Assembly (NCBI RefSeq): GCF_014750655.1
Contig: NZ_JABBXD010000003.1
Coordinates: 1 to 64,000 of the forward strand
From: Salinimonas profundi
GTDB taxonomy: Bacteria; Pseudomonadota; Gammaproteobacteria; Enterobacterales; Alteromonadaceae
Direction: 5' to 3'
Length of the DNA: 64,000 nt
The notes under the pieces are model-generated. The model was given only the letters and a program-made list of their open reading frames with translations. It did not search any database and had not been told where the DNA came from. The position numbers and the translations under genes are program-made. This document shows positions 27,577-38,448 of this stretch, in pieces (the stretch's first letter is position 1; every line of letters begins with the position of its first letter).

Positions 27577-28713
27577 CTAGTAAATGGCGTGAGATTTATC
27601 CAAATCATCTGATTTTAGGCGCCCACGCATAACGTAAAAACCATATGCGGTGTAACTGAGCACAATCGGTACAAAGATACAGGCGACGGCAAACATGATT
27701 TTCAGTGTCATTAGGCTGGACGTCGCGTCCCACATTGTCAGACTGGCATCAGGCATTGTGGTACTGGGCATGAGAAACGGAAACATGGAGCAACCCGCGG
27801 TCAGAATGATACCGGCCATCATCACGCTGCTGCCAACAAAGGCCCAGCCAGGACGATGAAGTTTGGAGAATATCGCGCACAGAACGCCACCACCAATGCC
27901 TGCTACAGGTGCAGCAATCATCCAGGGATACAGAATATAGTTTCTCATCCAGCCACCGGGCTCAGTAACAACGCTTTTAAGCAGCGGGTTGGAGGTGCCC
28001 AGAGTATTAATCTGTGAGGTAACGACAAAGCCGTCGATACCCAGCGCTACCCAGACGCCGGCAATAATAAACAAAGTAATGGTTACCACGGATAAAATGA
28101 TGGAGGTGGCGCGCGCGCGTACCTCCACAAATCCGTCGGTTTTCATCTGCAGCCATGCTGCCCCGTGATTTAACAGCATAGCGACTGAAATCAACCCGGT
28201 TAACAGGGCGAAGGGTGACAACAACCCTAAAAAGCTGCCGGTATAGGTTGCTTTTAGCGTGTCATCCAGTTCAAACGGAACGCCGAGTAATAAGTTACCG
28301 AACGCAACACCGAAGATTAGCGCCGGAATGAAGCCACCAGCAAACAACGCCCAGTCCCACGCCTTGCGCCAATTTTCGTCAGGAAGTTTACTGCGATAGT
28401 CAAAGCCAATCGGACGCATCCATAGGGCAATCAGCGTTAACGCCAGCGCCAGGTAAAAGCCGGAAAATGCTGTGGCATAGATCATCGGCCATGCGGCGAA
28501 AATTGCGCCGCCAGCAGTGATAAACCAGACCTGATTTCCATCCCAGTGCGGTCCAATCGTATTTATCATCACGCGACGTTCTTTATCGTTATGACCAATG
28601 ATGGTAAGCAGCGCGCCCACCCCTAAATCAAAACCGTCAGTTACAGCGAAGCCAATCAGCAATATGCCAATCAGGCACCACCAGATTACACGCAATACCT
28701 CATAATCAATCAT
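27577..28713 (-). CDS. cydB: Cytochrome bd ubiquinol oxidase subunit II
   Basis: This 378-residue membrane protein starts [31 protein letters not shown] split over its first span and contains [17 protein letters not shown] and [12 protein letters not shown], all typical of CydB. It has eight to nine membrane spans. With CydA it forms the high-affinity oxygen-reducing quinol oxidase of the inner membrane. Its start overlaps the cydA stop by four bases. Confidence 0.96.
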   Translation of the reverse strand: MIDYEVLRVIWWCLIGILLIGFAVTDGFDLGVGALLTIIGHNDKERRVMINTIGPHWDGNQVWFITAGGAIFAAWPMIYATAFSGFYLALALTLIALWMRPIGFDYRSKLPDENWRKAWDWALFAGGFIPALIFGVAFGNLLLGVPFELDDTLKATYTGSFLGLLSPFALLTGLISVAMLLNHGAAWLQMKTDGFVEVRARATSIILSVVTITLFIIAGVWVALGIDGFVVTSQINTLGTSNPLLKSVVTEPGGWMRNYILYPWMIAAPVAGIGGGVLCAIFSKLHRPGWAFVGSSVMMAGIILTAGCSMFPFLMPSTTMPDASLTMWDATSSLMTLKIMFAVACIFVPIVLSYTAYGFYVMRGRLKSDDLDKSHAIY

Positions 28714-30287
28714 GCTCTTACTCCTTCGTCCGTAGTCAGACCAATTGTTTCATTGACCTCATTATCATCAGCCGGAGGTACCGGGCCTTTTCGGGCAAAT
28801 TTTTTCATCAGGTAAAAGGCAACAATGAACATGACGGTATAAAACGCGCTGTATAACACCAGTGTTGTGACGACATCAGACACACTCAGATTTGAGACAG
28901 AGGTATGCACAGGCAACACTTCAGCGATGGACCAGGGCTGTCTGCCATATTCAGCCACGAACCAGCCTGCCTCACAGGCAATCCAGGGTAAGGGCAGACC
29001 GTACAGCGCCGCTTTTAGCAACCAGCGCGGCTGGGTGATCCGATGCCTGGTGCTGTAGTAAAATGCCGCAATGAATAACGCCAGCATTAAAAAGCCGCAC
29101 AGCACCATCAGGCGGAATGACCAGAACAGTGGCGCAACAGCCGGAATACTGTAGTCCACGGCCTGCGCAATCGCGGCATCGGTCGGCTGAGTAATATCCT
29201 GCGTATAAGGTTCAAGCAGCATGGCATAGCCCAGGTTAGCTTTATGCTGATTGAACAAAGCCTGCTCCTGTTCGCTCGCCTCACCACGACGTACGCTGTC
29301 CAGATGTTCGTAAGCGATGATGCCTGACAGAATTTTTTCACGATGTCTGGCTTTCAGATCTTTGAGACCTGTGACCTCTTCATCCAGTGAGCGGGTTGCA
29401 ATTAATCCCATCAGCCATGGCACCTGCAACGCATAATCTGTCTGCTCTTTTTCATCATTTGGCAGCCCGAACAGCGTAAACGCTGCTGGTGCAGGATGTG
29501 TCTCATATTCTGCTTCAACCGCGGCCAGCTTTACTTTTTGAACATCGCCCAACTCATAGCCGCTTTCATCTCCCAGCACAATGACGGATAACACGGATGC
29601 CAGCCCAAAACTTGCGGCTATGGCAAATGAACGGCGGGCAAATGCAATATGTTTGTGATTAAGCAGATAGTAACTGGAGATAGCCAGTACGAAGATAGCG
29701 CCGGTGACATAGCCGGCTGACACGGTATGAACAAATTTCACCTGCGCAACGGGATTAAAAATCACCTCGGCAAAGCTGGTCATCTCCATACGCATAGATT
29801 CAAAGTTGAATTCTGCGCCGACCGGATATTGCATCCAGCCATTAGCAATGAGGATCCAAAGGGCAGAAAAATTCGAGCCAAGAGCAACCAGCCAGGTGGT
29901 CATCAGATGCTTTACTTTCGACATCTTGTCCCAGCCGAAAAAGAACAGCCCGACGAATGTAGACTCAAGGAAAAAGGCCATCAGACCTTCAATAGCCAGC
30001 GGTGCACCGAAAATGTCACCCACATAATGAGAGTAATACGACCAGTTCATCCCGAACTGGAACTCCATCGTCAATCCGGTGGCGACACCGATGGCAAAGT
30101 TTATACCAAACAGCTTACCCCAGAATTTAGTCATTTCCCGGTAGATCTCTTTACCGGTCATTACATACACCGATTCCATAATAGCCAGCAGAAAGCTAAG
30201 CCCCAGTGTCAGTGGCACAAAAATAAAATGGAACATAGCAGTCAGTGCAAACTGCCAGCGCGATAGTTCAACCAACGTATCGCTCAT
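28710..30287 (-). CDS. cydA: Cytochrome bd ubiquinol oxidase subunit I
   Basis: This 525-residue protein starts [20 protein letters not shown], where the early His is a haem b595 ligand, and has [19 protein letters not shown] and the long E. coli-type Q loop (about 250-380). It oxidises ubiquinol and reduces oxygen to water while contributing to the proton gradient. About 90 bases upstream, TTGAT-CTAT-CGCAA (30377-30390) is a weak FNR-like site, suggestive of oxygen control but below a firm call. Confidence 0.97.
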   Translation of the reverse strand: MSDTLVELSRWQFALTAMFHFIFVPLTLGLSFLLAIMESVYVMTGKEIYREMTKFWGKLFGINFAIGVATGLTMEFQFGMNWSYYSHYVGDIFGAPLAIEGLMAFFLESTFVGLFFFGWDKMSKVKHLMTTWLVALGSNFSALWILIANGWMQYPVGAEFNFESMRMEMTSFAEVIFNPVAQVKFVHTVSAGYVTGAIFVLAISSYYLLNHKHIAFARRSFAIAASFGLASVLSVIVLGDESGYELGDVQKVKLAAVEAEYETHPAPAAFTLFGLPNDEKEQTDYALQVPWLMGLIATRSLDEEVTGLKDLKARHREKILSGIIAYEHLDSVRRGEASEQEQALFNQHKANLGYAMLLEPYTQDITQPTDAAIAQAVDYSIPAVAPLFWSFRLMVLCGFLMLALFIAAFYYSTRHRITQPRWLLKAALYGLPLPWIACEAGWFVAEYGRQPWSIAEVLPVHTSVSNLSVSDVVTTLVLYSAFYTVMFIVAFYLMKKFARKGPVPPADDNEVNETIGLTTDEGVRA

Positions 30288-30406
30288 GATGTGTCTCCTT
30301 AGTACTTATCTTCGAGTTATCAAACGGGCATGAAAACTCTGTGTGCTAAGTGAATCACATCGACAACAAGCAGGATTTGATCTATCGCAAGGGAATCGCG
30401 AAAGCG

Positions 30407-31174
30407 CTAGTCGAGCAGCGTACTAAAAGCATCGTAAAGCAGACGAATAGCAAGCAGCGTGACAATCCATTTAAACGCGGTTTTAAAGTGATGTGTGGGA
30501 AGGCGCACCAGCATTTTAAGACCCAGCCATGTGCCCGCCGCCCCGCTGGCAATCATTAGTGTAATCAGCGGTAACCATTGGTATACCGCAAACCCGATAG
30601 TACTGAACACAATGGCTTTAAGCGCATGCTGCATTGTCATACAGGCAGCAAATGTGGCGGTCAGGGTAAGTTTGTCGTCGTATTTTCTGTGAATGAAGGC
30701 CGCCACTAAGGGTCCTGCTGCGCCGACAAACATGGCGATGAGGGTGGTTACCGCACCGGTAACGATATTCCCACGATGAGAGGTGTTTCTGGGTCTGGGT
30801 TTGGGGTTGGGTCCCCAAAGTAACAACAGGATAAACGCAGCGACAGCGAACTGAATAACAAGAAGTGGCAATCGTACAACAATAAATGAAGCCAGTATGG
30901 CACCGAAAACCGCTCCGGCAAGAAAATAGAAAAATACCGGTTTATCCAGATGCCTTATCGTCATCAGTGCGCGATTACCGTTTGCACCAAACTGCACCAG
31001 CCCGTGCAGCGGAATTAACACCTGAACCGGTACCACCGACGCCATGACGGCAAGGAGTAAGACCCCTCCGCCTACCCCAAGTGTTGCAGTGAACAGTGCG
31101 GTGATAAATGAGGTCGCAACCAGCAGTAAAACCGACACAGCAGATATACCGCCTGCAGTAAGCAAATCTATCAT
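30407..31174 (-). CDS. TauE/SafE (TSUP) family membrane exporter
   Basis: This 255-residue protein has about eight membrane spans. The repeated family motif appears as FTATLGVGGGVLLLAVMASVV and later as MFVGAAGPLVAAF. TSUP members move sulfite, sulfoacetate or related anions across the inner membrane; the substrate here is unknown. It lies behind the cyd promoter region but reads the same way as cydA; the 119-base gap suggests its own transcript end. Confidence 0.85.
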   Translation of the reverse strand: MIDLLTAGGISAVSVLLLVATSFITALFTATLGVGGGVLLLAVMASVVPVQVLIPLHGLVQFGANGNRALMTIRHLDKPVFFYFLAGAVFGAILASFIVVRLPLLVIQFAVAAFILLLLWGPNPKPRPRNTSHRGNIVTGAVTTLIAMFVGAAGPLVAAFIHRKYDDKLTLTATFAACMTMQHALKAIVFSTIGFAVYQWLPLITLMIASGAAGTWLGLKMLVRLPTHHFKTAFKWIVTLLAIRLLYDAFSTLLD

Positions 31175-31323
31175 GGTTGGGTATTCCGGTATGGTCCTTT
31201 GTGGTTTCAGGCAATTAGCTGCTCAGGCGTCACGCAAGATACCTGTGTGTAAAAAAATGTACCTGCTCCAGCAGGGCATGGCAACTACACTGTCGCGTAA
31301 CCACCCGTTATTCCAGGTTTGCT

Positions 31324-31773
31324 ATGACTGAAAACTTTACCCTCTCCTCTTTTGTACTGCTGGTTGATGACGAAAATGAAGCCAGTGAATTTTACAGAAC
31401 CAAACTTGGGTTCTCGCTTGTCGCTGACACGATGAGACCTGATGGATCCAGATGGTTAACACTCGCGCCCAGCGATTCCAGCCCGGTGCGGTTGGTGCTT
31501 AAACGCGCGGTGAGTCGCGACCAGCAGGCGTTAGTCGGTCAGCAAGCCGGAGATGGCACGGTAGGATCGTTGTCGACCAGCGATATGTCTCAAATGCGAA
31601 CGACTCTGGAAGAAAGAGGCTTATCCATTCTGCCATCGCCGTATCAGCCTGATTGTCGGCGTGCATTTATGGTAGCGGACTTATATGGCAATCAGTGGGA
31701 AATTGTACAATCATCCCATGTGGTAGCATTTGATGTGGCAAAACCCTGCGCATCTTCACGGGTGAGCGCATAA
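31324..31773 (+). CDS. VOC (glyoxalase/bleomycin-resistance) superfamily protein
   Basis: This 149-residue protein has two beta-alpha-beta-beta-beta modules: SSFVLLVDDENEASEFYRTKLGFSLV, then WLTLAPSDSSPVRLVL, and FMVADLYGNQWEIVQ at the end. The closing Glu of GNQWEIVQ fits a metal ligand. Members include lyases, isomerases, dioxygenases and drug-binding proteins; the role here is unknown. AGG at good spacing supports the start. It is divergent from the TSUP gene. Confidence 0.8.
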   Translation: MTENFTLSSFVLLVDDENEASEFYRTKLGFSLVADTMRPDGSRWLTLAPSDSSPVRLVLKRAVSRDQQALVGQQAGDGTVGSLSTSDMSQMRTTLEERGLSILPSPYQPDCRRAFMVADLYGNQWEIVQSSHVVAFDVAKPCASSRVSA

Positions 31774-31909
31774 CAGAACATCATTTACATTTCATACTTT
31801 GGTCTAATTGCCCGGTCTGCATATTCTGAATAAATTTCACTATTCAGATTTCGCCATACAATTTTAATAATACCGGGCGGATTTTTTCGGGCATCTTTGT
31901 GCTAAGGAT

Positions 31910-32866
31910 ATGAAAGTGAATGCAAAACGTTCAGCTAAGCTTTACCGGTGCCCGGATTGCCGCTATGTGTTTTCCGTCGACACATCCCACTTCTTTTCTA
32001 TCTTTGACAACTGCCCGCAATGCCATTCCAATACGCCCAAGCGGTGTTTAGAGCCTGAAGCCATTGCCCTGACTCACCGGGCGCGGGAGTCTCACCCGAT
32101 TATTAAAACCAGAGTGATTGCTTTTACCGGAAACCAGGCGTTTAATAAGGCCACCTTTTCGGCATCACACTCTTTTATAACTACTCTGCCTGCCAGTGAT
32201 CACCTGAGACAGAAAAATCCAGTAGTGAGCGGCGAGGTTTGGCTTGAAACCAGTACGCTGCATTCACGCTCCTGAGATGTGGCCTATGACAGCCCGACCA
32301 ATCCCGGAGCTCATTTGTTCAATAGTTTTCGGGTACTGGGGGATTCTGCGAAAAACGAAACGCTCTATGGTTATTATCTGGTAGAGACCGAACAAATGCG
32401 TCGCCTTCGTGAAATAACCTTTCAGTGCGGAGCTTGTTTTCGCACGACACAGGATAATACTATTTTCTGTCAAAGCTGCCTGCAAACGACCAACCTGTCG
32501 ACACGTCAGCTTTCTAACACTGTATTACTGCCCTTAACACAAAGCCAGTCGCGTAAGCAGGCCGGTCCTGAATTACTTAGCAAGGCGATAAAGCGCTATA
32601 CAGAACAGCAGTTAAATCTGAGCAAAGGTGAACAGCGCTCTCAGCTTGAATCTCTGATTTTTTATCCGCAGCATCGTTCACCTGAAGATTATCACGGTAA
32701 ACGATGGTTAGTGGAAAACGGCGTCAATATCAAATACTGTCGATACGATGCTGATAATGATATCTTTGAGATTACGCCACCCTTGCCGGGCATACCGGAA
32801 TTTAATTCGGCGTTAAAAGAACGACTACAGCACTTTCCCTACGAGTATAGAGTTATCAACGATTAG
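31910..32866 (+). pseudogene. Zinc-ribbon protein gene split by one in-frame TGA
   Basis: Two open frames, 31910-32275 and 32279-32866, share one reading frame and are separated by a single TGA at 32273-32275. The 5' half has CPDCRYVF and CPQCHSN (first zinc ribbon). The 3' half has CGACFRTT and CQSCLQT (second ribbon) plus a C-terminal alpha/beta region. The protein sequence looks continuous across the stop (LHSRS, stop, DVAYDSP), and the second half has only a GTG with no good ribosome site. This is most simply a nonsense mutation in a gene of about 318 codons. The start may be ATG 31910 or GTG 31916. The family is not recognised. Confidence 0.6.
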
Positions 32867-34176
32867 TTCAGACTTTGGCTGAACTGTCCGACTGCATCAA
32901 CCACCTCTTTAGCACCACGTTGAATCTCAACAATTACCTTACCGGCGTCGTCGGCCAGCGCTGCCCCGCGCTCCGCCTGTTCTTTTCCTGCATTGACGCG
33001 TGCCACCGCATCAGAGGTAAGCGATTGATTGCGCTGAACCACACTGACAATTTCTTCCGTTGCCGCCGTTGTACGTGACGCAAGTTGTCTTACCTCGTCA
33101 GCCACCACGGCAAAGCCGCGCCCCTGATCGCCGGCTCGTGCAGCCTCGATCGCAGCGTTTAAGGCCAGTAAGTTTGTTTGCTCGGCGATACCGCTGATAC
33201 TGTTGATAATGGTCGCAATCTGTTGAGATTGTTCATCCAATTCGGTAATCCCTTCACTGGCCTCCACCATTCTTTCAGCCAGTGAGTTCATTACTGAGAC
33301 AAGCTCTCTGATAACGTCGCTACCCTGGGTAGCACTATTATCCGTTTGTTGTGATGTGCTAAACGCAATTTCCGCGGCACCGGAGATAGCTTGCTCACGC
33401 TCGACCTGTTCGGTCACCACGGATGCAAATTTAACCACCTTATATAGGCGTCCGTAAGGGTCCAACACCGGATTGTAGGATGCCTCTAACCACAGTACGT
33501 TACCGCTTGAGTCAATCCGTTTGAAGCGTCCGGAGTGAAATTGTCCCTGATTAAGATATTGCCAGAACTGGCGATATTCATCGCTATCGGCAAGAGAGGA
33601 TTCGCAAAAAATCTTATGATGCTTACCGCGAATCTCTTCCAGCCGGTAACCGGTTGCCCGAAGGAAAGGCGTATTGGCGGTGATAATGGTACCGTCAGGT
33701 TCAAACTCAATCACAGCGGTAGACCGTTGCAGCGCATCAACCAGATTCTCATGTTCTTTTGACTGACTAATGGTGCGGGTAAGATCGCTGCTATGCAGTG
33801 TGAAATGTAGCAATTCGCCCGAAAAATTTTTAACCGGCTGCATGATAGTTCTCAACCAGCCTTCTGTGCCGTCCGCTTTCGTAAAATTCACGACCCCGAC
33901 GTAATGCGATTGTTGTCTGAATGCTGTTTTAAACTTTTCATAATGAGGTGTGTGCTTCGCAACCTCAGGAATGAACGAGAAAATATCTTTGTCTAATACA
34001 TCATTCTGTCTGTACCCCAACTCTTCGCAAAATACGCTGTTCACGTATTCAAGGTTGCCGGATTGACTTAAGCGACAATACAGCATTTCATCATCTAAGC
34101 GATTACGGGTTTGACGCAAATGATGCAGCTCTTCCTGCATGCGCGATATTTCCGATTTCAGACGATTGTTGAACAT
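32863..34176 (-). CDS. Soluble chemoreceptor with two PAS domains
   Basis: This 437-residue protein starts with a short coiled coil, followed by PAS 1 (about 30-130: [17 protein letters not shown]), PAS 2 (about 150-255: [17 protein letters not shown]) and a methyl-accepting signalling domain whose tip reads [21 protein letters not shown] near 335. No membrane span is present. The PAS pair resembles cytoplasmic haem or flavin receptors. Its stop overlaps the preceding convergent gene by four bases. A sigma-28-type promoter lies at 34315-34341. Confidence 0.92.
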   Translation of the reverse strand: MFNNRLKSEISRMQEELHHLRQTRNRLDDEMLYCRLSQSGNLEYVNSVFCEELGYRQNDVLDKDIFSFIPEVAKHTPHYEKFKTAFRQQSHYVGVVNFTKADGTEGWLRTIMQPVKNFSGELLHFTLHSSDLTRTISQSKEHENLVDALQRSTAVIEFEPDGTIITANTPFLRATGYRLEEIRGKHHKIFCESSLADSDEYRQFWQYLNQGQFHSGRFKRIDSSGNVLWLEASYNPVLDPYGRLYKVVKFASVVTEQVEREQAISGAAEIAFSTSQQTDNSATQGSDVIRELVSVMNSLAERMVEASEGITELDEQSQQIATIINSISGIAEQTNLLALNAAIEAARAGDQGRGFAVVADEVRQLASRTTAATEEIVSVVQRNQSLTSDAVARVNAGKEQAERGAALADDAGKVIVEIQRGAKEVVDAVGQFSQSLN

Positions 34177-34314
34177 AAAAGCTCCGAAGTGTTAACTGCA
34201 CGATTACAGTCAGAGAATATTAAAAATAATATAAGATAAAAAAGTGACCAGTAGACTTTTGGATAAAAATGTCTGTAAGAATCGACACAGTGTTGGTAAT
34301 TTGTTCACCCTATA

Positions 34315-34341
34315 TTATCGGCAGGTTGTTTAACAACCTAA
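34315..34341 (-). promoter_or_regulatory. Sigma-28 (FliA) type promoter of the two-PAS chemoreceptor
   Basis: On the minus strand TTAGGTTG (5 of 8 to TAAAGTTT) is followed after exactly 11 bases by a perfect GCCGATAA at 34315-34322. It lies about 140 bases upstream of the receptor start. Confidence 0.7.
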
Positions 34342-34458
34342 ACAAAGATATATAATAATTTATTTATCAAACACTTAGCTTAAAATAAGCAGCTGGCATA
34401 TATTTGGCTTTAAAAAAAATAAGACTGATTTTCAACCAGCCATATAGTGAGTAAATGT

Positions 34459-35022
34459 GTGAAACGGACAACTCTCATTTGTTTAGTTACGATGATAACG
34501 ACCATCACATCGTTTTCAACGCAGGCTGATGAACGTTCGAATGACTGGAAAGCAACGGCTAATGACGCCTGGATTGATGGCAAAGTAGAAGCTACCTTGT
34601 TGTTCAACGGTCAACTTAACACATTTGACATTAATACTGATGTGAATAATGGCAAAGTCATTCTGACGGGAAAAGTCGGTAGCGAAGTCGATAAGCGCCT
34701 TGCCACAGAATTGGCCGAGTCTATTGATGGCGTTAGTGAAGTCGATAACCGTTTGTCGGTGGTAACGCCGCAGGATTATGAAGGTAAGTGGGATACATTT
34801 ACTAATGATATGAAGGACGCCAAGATAGCGACCGTAATAAAGACCCGGTTGTTATTAGAATCGGAACTCTCTGGAACAGATATCGACGTTGATGTCAGCC
34901 AGGGTGTAGTAAGGTTAAGTGGTAAAGTGAGAAACCCAAGCGAACGGGATCTGGCTATTGCCATTGCTAAGAACACTGCTGACGTAAGCGACGTCAAAAG
35001 TGAACTGTCAACTGACAGTTAA
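34459..35022 (+). CDS. Periplasmic protein with two BON domains
   Basis: The GTG at 34459 gives a signal peptide (MKRTTLICLVTMITTITSFSTQA); an in-frame GTG four codons upstream is the alternative. The mature protein has two BON domains, about residues 40-110 and 120-185, each with the pattern V.NG.V.LTGKV / V.QGVVRLSGKV and a closing VSEVDNRL or VSDVKSEL strand. BON proteins such as OsmY bind membranes or other surfaces and often respond to osmotic or envelope stress. An intrinsic terminator follows. Confidence 0.85.
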   Translation: MKRTTLICLVTMITTITSFSTQADERSNDWKATANDAWIDGKVEATLLFNGQLNTFDINTDVNNGKVILTGKVGSEVDKRLATELAESIDGVSEVDNRLSVVTPQDYEGKWDTFTNDMKDAKIATVIKTRLLLESELSGTDIDVDVSQGVVRLSGKVRNPSERDLAIAIAKNTADVSDVKSELSTDS

Positions 35023-35065
35023 TCTCCCCTCCGGGCCGACCCCGGCCCAATTATACCTCTGATTT

Positions 35066-35093
35066 CTCCCGCCAAATGGCGGGAGCTTTTTTT
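35066..35093 (+). terminator. Intrinsic terminator of the BON-domain gene
   Basis: CTCCCGCC (35066-35073) pairs with GGCGGGAG (35078-35085) around AAAT and is followed by C and seven T residues. Confidence 0.88.
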
Positions 35094-35167
35094 AACAGCC
35101 CGATGATTACACTGAGCATGATACAATACTGTGTTCTCACAGAATGCCCCCTTTTTGTAGTAGTTGA

Positions 35168-36346
35168 ATGACCTATCTGATTTTATTTTGTGCTTTGCTT
35201 GCCACAGCGGTAGGCCAGAGCGTTTTTCTGACTGTATTGCCATCTTTAGGACGTGAAGCGGGACTGACAGAATGGCAGGTAGCCGTAATGATGTCATCTT
35301 CAGCCTTCGTGTTCGCCATAGGTGCGAACTGCTGGAGCCGGGTGACGGGAAAATATGGTCATAAGCGATTACTCATGGTCGGCCTGTCAGGCTATACCAT
35401 TGGCACATTCATTTTTGCCTCTTTGTGGTGGGCGGGTCTGACAGGCATATTGGGCGGCACCCTGTTATTTGTCATCCTGTTACTGGCCCGTAGCATGCAA
35501 TCGACTGTGATGTCGGCGACGCCACCCTCGGCAGTAGGATATGTGGTTACCATGAGCGAGCAACGTCACCGCGCATCCGCCATCAGTAAAGTTACCTCAG
35601 CAAATAATCTTGGGCAGGTATTAGGCCCGCCTTTAGCAGGTGTTTTGGTGACATTTGGTTTACTCACGCCGCTTTACGGTATTCTCGTGCTCACGATTAT
35701 CGCACTGATTCTGGTGTGGCGAAAACTGCCTGCCTTTGACTCGCAAGTCAAACCACAAACCGGTACCTCATCACCCGATGCAGGGCCCGTCTCGACTTCT
35801 GTGAGGCTATTTATTATTGGTTGCGTCTGTTTGTTTTTGTGCATGGCTATGATGCAGCAAAGCCTTGCTTTTTTTCTGATGGACGAAAACGGCGCAGATA
35901 CGGTTTACGCTGCACAATTAACCGGCTCTGCGATGATGGTAAGCGCAATATTTTCTCTGGTCATTCAATTTGGCATTGTTCAGCGTCACCTGATGCGACC
36001 GGAAACCCTCATATGCCTGGCTGTACCGCTGTTAGCAATCGCCTACCTAATCATTGCCGCGCATCATCATACAGCGTTACTTTATCTGGCTATGGGATTA
36101 TTGGGGCTGGGCATGGGAGCGGCTTATCCATCACTTGCGGCGCTTGCCACGATGCGTTGTCTGCCTGAACGTCAAAGCCGTGTTACCGGCATGATCACGG
36201 CAACGCCAGCCATGGGCTATATTGTCGGGCCTCCGTTATCAGCCCTGGCATATCATGTTGATCACCGCTACCCGTTTGCTCTGGCTGGCATCATTATGCT
36301 TATCATTGCGGTATTATTGATAATCAAAATAAAGTCTGAAGGCTGA
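35168..36346 (+). CDS. Major facilitator superfamily efflux transporter
   Basis: This 392-residue protein has about twelve membrane spans. The loop 2-3 motif appears as GRVTGKYGHKRLL-like sequence (SRVTGKYGHKRLLMVG), and ANNLGQVLGPPLAGVLV is the drug-antiporter motif C. The C-terminal half has the matching MTATPAMGYIVGPPL-like segment. It is likely a proton-driven efflux pump; the substrate is unknown. The start lacks a strong ribosome site but is the only Met before the first span. Confidence 0.85.
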   Translation: MTYLILFCALLATAVGQSVFLTVLPSLGREAGLTEWQVAVMMSSSAFVFAIGANCWSRVTGKYGHKRLLMVGLSGYTIGTFIFASLWWAGLTGILGGTLLFVILLLARSMQSTVMSATPPSAVGYVVTMSEQRHRASAISKVTSANNLGQVLGPPLAGVLVTFGLLTPLYGILVLTIIALILVWRKLPAFDSQVKPQTGTSSPDAGPVSTSVRLFIIGCVCLFLCMAMMQQSLAFFLMDENGADTVYAAQLTGSAMMVSAIFSLVIQFGIVQRHLMRPETLICLAVPLLAIAYLIIAAHHHTALLYLAMGLLGLGMGAAYPSLAALATMRCLPERQSRVTGMITATPAMGYIVGPPLSALAYHVDHRYPFALAGIIMLIIAVLLIIKIKSEG

Positions 36347-36403
36347 TGTCTGTAATGCAAGAGTTCGCGCAACGCCCAACCCCGCCATCTCTTCTTTCAC
36401 ACT

Positions 36404-36889
36404 TTAGCTAACATCTTTATAGAAAAAAGAGAAGAACCAGCGCCGGGCGAGCTTCATGTCAAAAGCAACCTGACTTTTCGCACCGTTGCGAACAGCGTTT
36501 TTCGCCTGCTCGTAGACATGCGTTTTCTTCGAATACTCACGGGGAGAGCTTATATTGTAGCGATAAGCAAACTGCTGATGGAGACCGTCATCCTCATACT
36601 CATAAACAGGCATAGATAACGTACATTTATTATTCTTTTCGAGGTAGGTGATACTATCGACATCCAAAGTGCCAGCAAGGTCGAGCAATGCTTCGCTTTT
36701 AGGTGAATCGGGCGCAATAACCAATCTGTTGGCGTTACTTTCTTCGCCAATTTCGCACGCCACTGCGGCAATCATAGAAAACGTTGCCTGATTTTCTTCA
36801 AAGTGAGTTTGCATATCTTCATAGCTGGGCCGCTGCGAGCAACCGGTAATGAGCAAAGATAAGCAAATACAGAATAAAAACCTAACCAT
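36404..36889 (-). CDS. Predicted lipoprotein of unknown function
   Basis: The open frame reaches 36973, but the ATG at 36889 begins a typical lipoprotein signal (MVRFLFCICLSLLITGCSQ), giving 161 residues with Cys at about position 17. The mature part is soluble, with two further Cys (AAVACEIG and NKCTLSM) that could form a disulfide. I recognise no family. It is convergent with the MFS gene. Confidence 0.65.
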   Translation of the reverse strand: MVRFLFCICLSLLITGCSQRPSYEDMQTHFEENQATFSMIAAVACEIGEESNANRLVIAPDSPKSEALLDLAGTLDVDSITYLEKNNKCTLSMPVYEYEDDGLHQQFAYRYNISSPREYSKKTHVYEQAKNAVRNGAKSQVAFDMKLARRWFFSFFYKDVS

Positions 36890-37005
36890 AAATTGAACGC
36901 TTGCCTGGACACTGTTGACCTGTCTATAACTGTCTACAATACCAATACCGGTTATATTTGTAAAAACCGACACATCGATGCGCCGGCTTTTTTAAATAGC
37001 GGAAT

Positions 37006-38235
37006 TCAGGATAGCTGGTCGAATCCAACAGGCCTTGAGAAATACCAGCCTTGAAAAAACCTGACGCCCAGCTTTTCCAGTGCGCGATACTCTTCAATGG
37101 TTTCAATACCTTCGGCCACAACTTCGCAATTAAAACTATTAGCAAAAGCCAGTAACCCTGTCACCAGTGCCTGTCGCTTTTTATCCTGATGAATATTGCT
37201 GGCAAGACTCAGATCCAGCTTTATGACATCCGGCTCGATCTCCAAAATATGTTTTAAGCTGGCAAACCCTGCCCCCACATCATCAATACAGATTTTAAAG
37301 CCTTTATCACTGAGCGGTTTAAGAAAAGTACGGAATTCTTCGTAATTTGTGATGCGAACGTGTTCTGTTAATTCTATACGAAGCTGCTCACTATCCACCT
37401 CACTTAATAAGTTTGGCAACAGTCCGCTTTCCATCATCCGCGGACTGACGTTTATCGCCACCTTCAGGCCCAGCCCGCTGGCATTAGCTTGTTTAAGGCG
37501 CTGTGCCACCTTATTAACAATTGCGCTTTCTACTTCCAGTCCTAACTCAACCAGGTCAGCATCGTGTAACCATTCGTTAGGTGGTCGGTAAGGTTCTGTA
37601 TTGAAGCGGGCCAACACTTCATAATACTCATAATGCTGGCTTTGCTGGCCGTATATTGGCTGAAAAACCACATCAATCTGACCATTATCAATCACTGACC
37701 GGACTTGTCTGCGAATGGCGTCCTGCTTCTTCTTACTATTGAAGCTTCTCCCCAGCACCTGGCCGATATAAGCAGCGATAATATGCAGCAGTTCCACGTC
37801 ACGCTCATCCAAAGAGTCATTCGATGACTTGTCATAGCAGCAAAGTGTGCCGTATATCTCGCCGTCACCAACAGGGATTGGCACCCCGATGTAAGATCCA
37901 ATGTTGAGCTGCGTCGTTACCGGCATCTTGTTAGTAATCGGATCGATACTGGTATCACTGATGATATTGTTAAGCTGCCCCTCCACAATTTTGAAGCAAA
38001 AAGATTCTTCGAGCGGATCGGAGGCGCCCGATTCTAATTCACACCATTGGGCGGCATTTTCGCCTTTCCTCACCAATTCAACGAGTCGATCGGTTTCTGT
38101 AAAGCGTGAGGTGAACGCCACATCCATATTCAGATATCGACGAATCGCTTCAAGAAGCATTGATAAGTCAGCGACACTTCCCACTCTGGCAGGATCGCCA
38201 CCTGCCAGAAACGCTTCAAAACTTTGCTGCGGCAT
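37006..38235 (-). CDS. GAF-EAL cyclic-di-GMP phosphodiesterase
   Basis: This 409-residue protein has an N-terminal GAF domain (about 20-170: SYIGVPIPVGDGEIYGTLCCYD) and a C-terminal EAL domain (about 180-405). Catalytic signatures are kept: EVLAR in place of EALAR, INVSP, ELTE, IDDVGAGFASL with both Asp, IKLDLSL with the Lys, AEGIET and FFQGWYFSRP. It should hydrolyse cyclic-di-GMP under control of the GAF ligand. It is cytosolic, with no membrane span. No diguanylate cyclase lies nearby. Confidence 0.92.
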   Translation of the reverse strand: MPQQSFEAFLAGGDPARVGSVADLSMLLEAIRRYLNMDVAFTSRFTETDRLVELVRKGENAAQWCELESGASDPLEESFCFKIVEGQLNNIISDTSIDPITNKMPVTTQLNIGSYIGVPIPVGDGEIYGTLCCYDKSSNDSLDERDVELLHIIAAYIGQVLGRSFNSKKKQDAIRRQVRSVIDNGQIDVVFQPIYGQQSQHYEYYEVLARFNTEPYRPPNEWLHDADLVELGLEVESAIVNKVAQRLKQANASGLGLKVAINVSPRMMESGLLPNLLSEVDSEQLRIELTEHVRITNYEEFRTFLKPLSDKGFKICIDDVGAGFASLKHILEIEPDVIKLDLSLASNIHQDKKRQALVTGLLAFANSFNCEVVAEGIETIEEYRALEKLGVRFFQGWYFSRPVGFDQLS

Positions 38236-38448
38236 AGAACATTCTCTACTATCCTGGTACTACTATTCAGCCCGAAAGGGGCAATCCTTATAAACCTGCT
38301 GCGAACTTTACAAGCTTCCAACTCGTCCAATATCTGAGGGTCAGAAAAAGCGCCGGGCTATTTCACCTGTTGGCCTGACAACTTTCTGTTACCGCACGGT
38401 TTCTTGAATTAACTTTAACTTATTGTAGCGGTATGCTGTTGATTTCGC

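Noticed and set aside
30377-30390. FNR-like site TTGAT-CTAT-CGCAA upstream of cydA
   Set aside because: The second half-site matches at only three of five positions; kept as a remark under cydA, not a feature.
32273-32275. TGA read as selenocysteine
   Set aside because: No SECIS-like hairpin is evident just downstream and the residue before it is not in a redox motif; a nonsense mutation is simpler.
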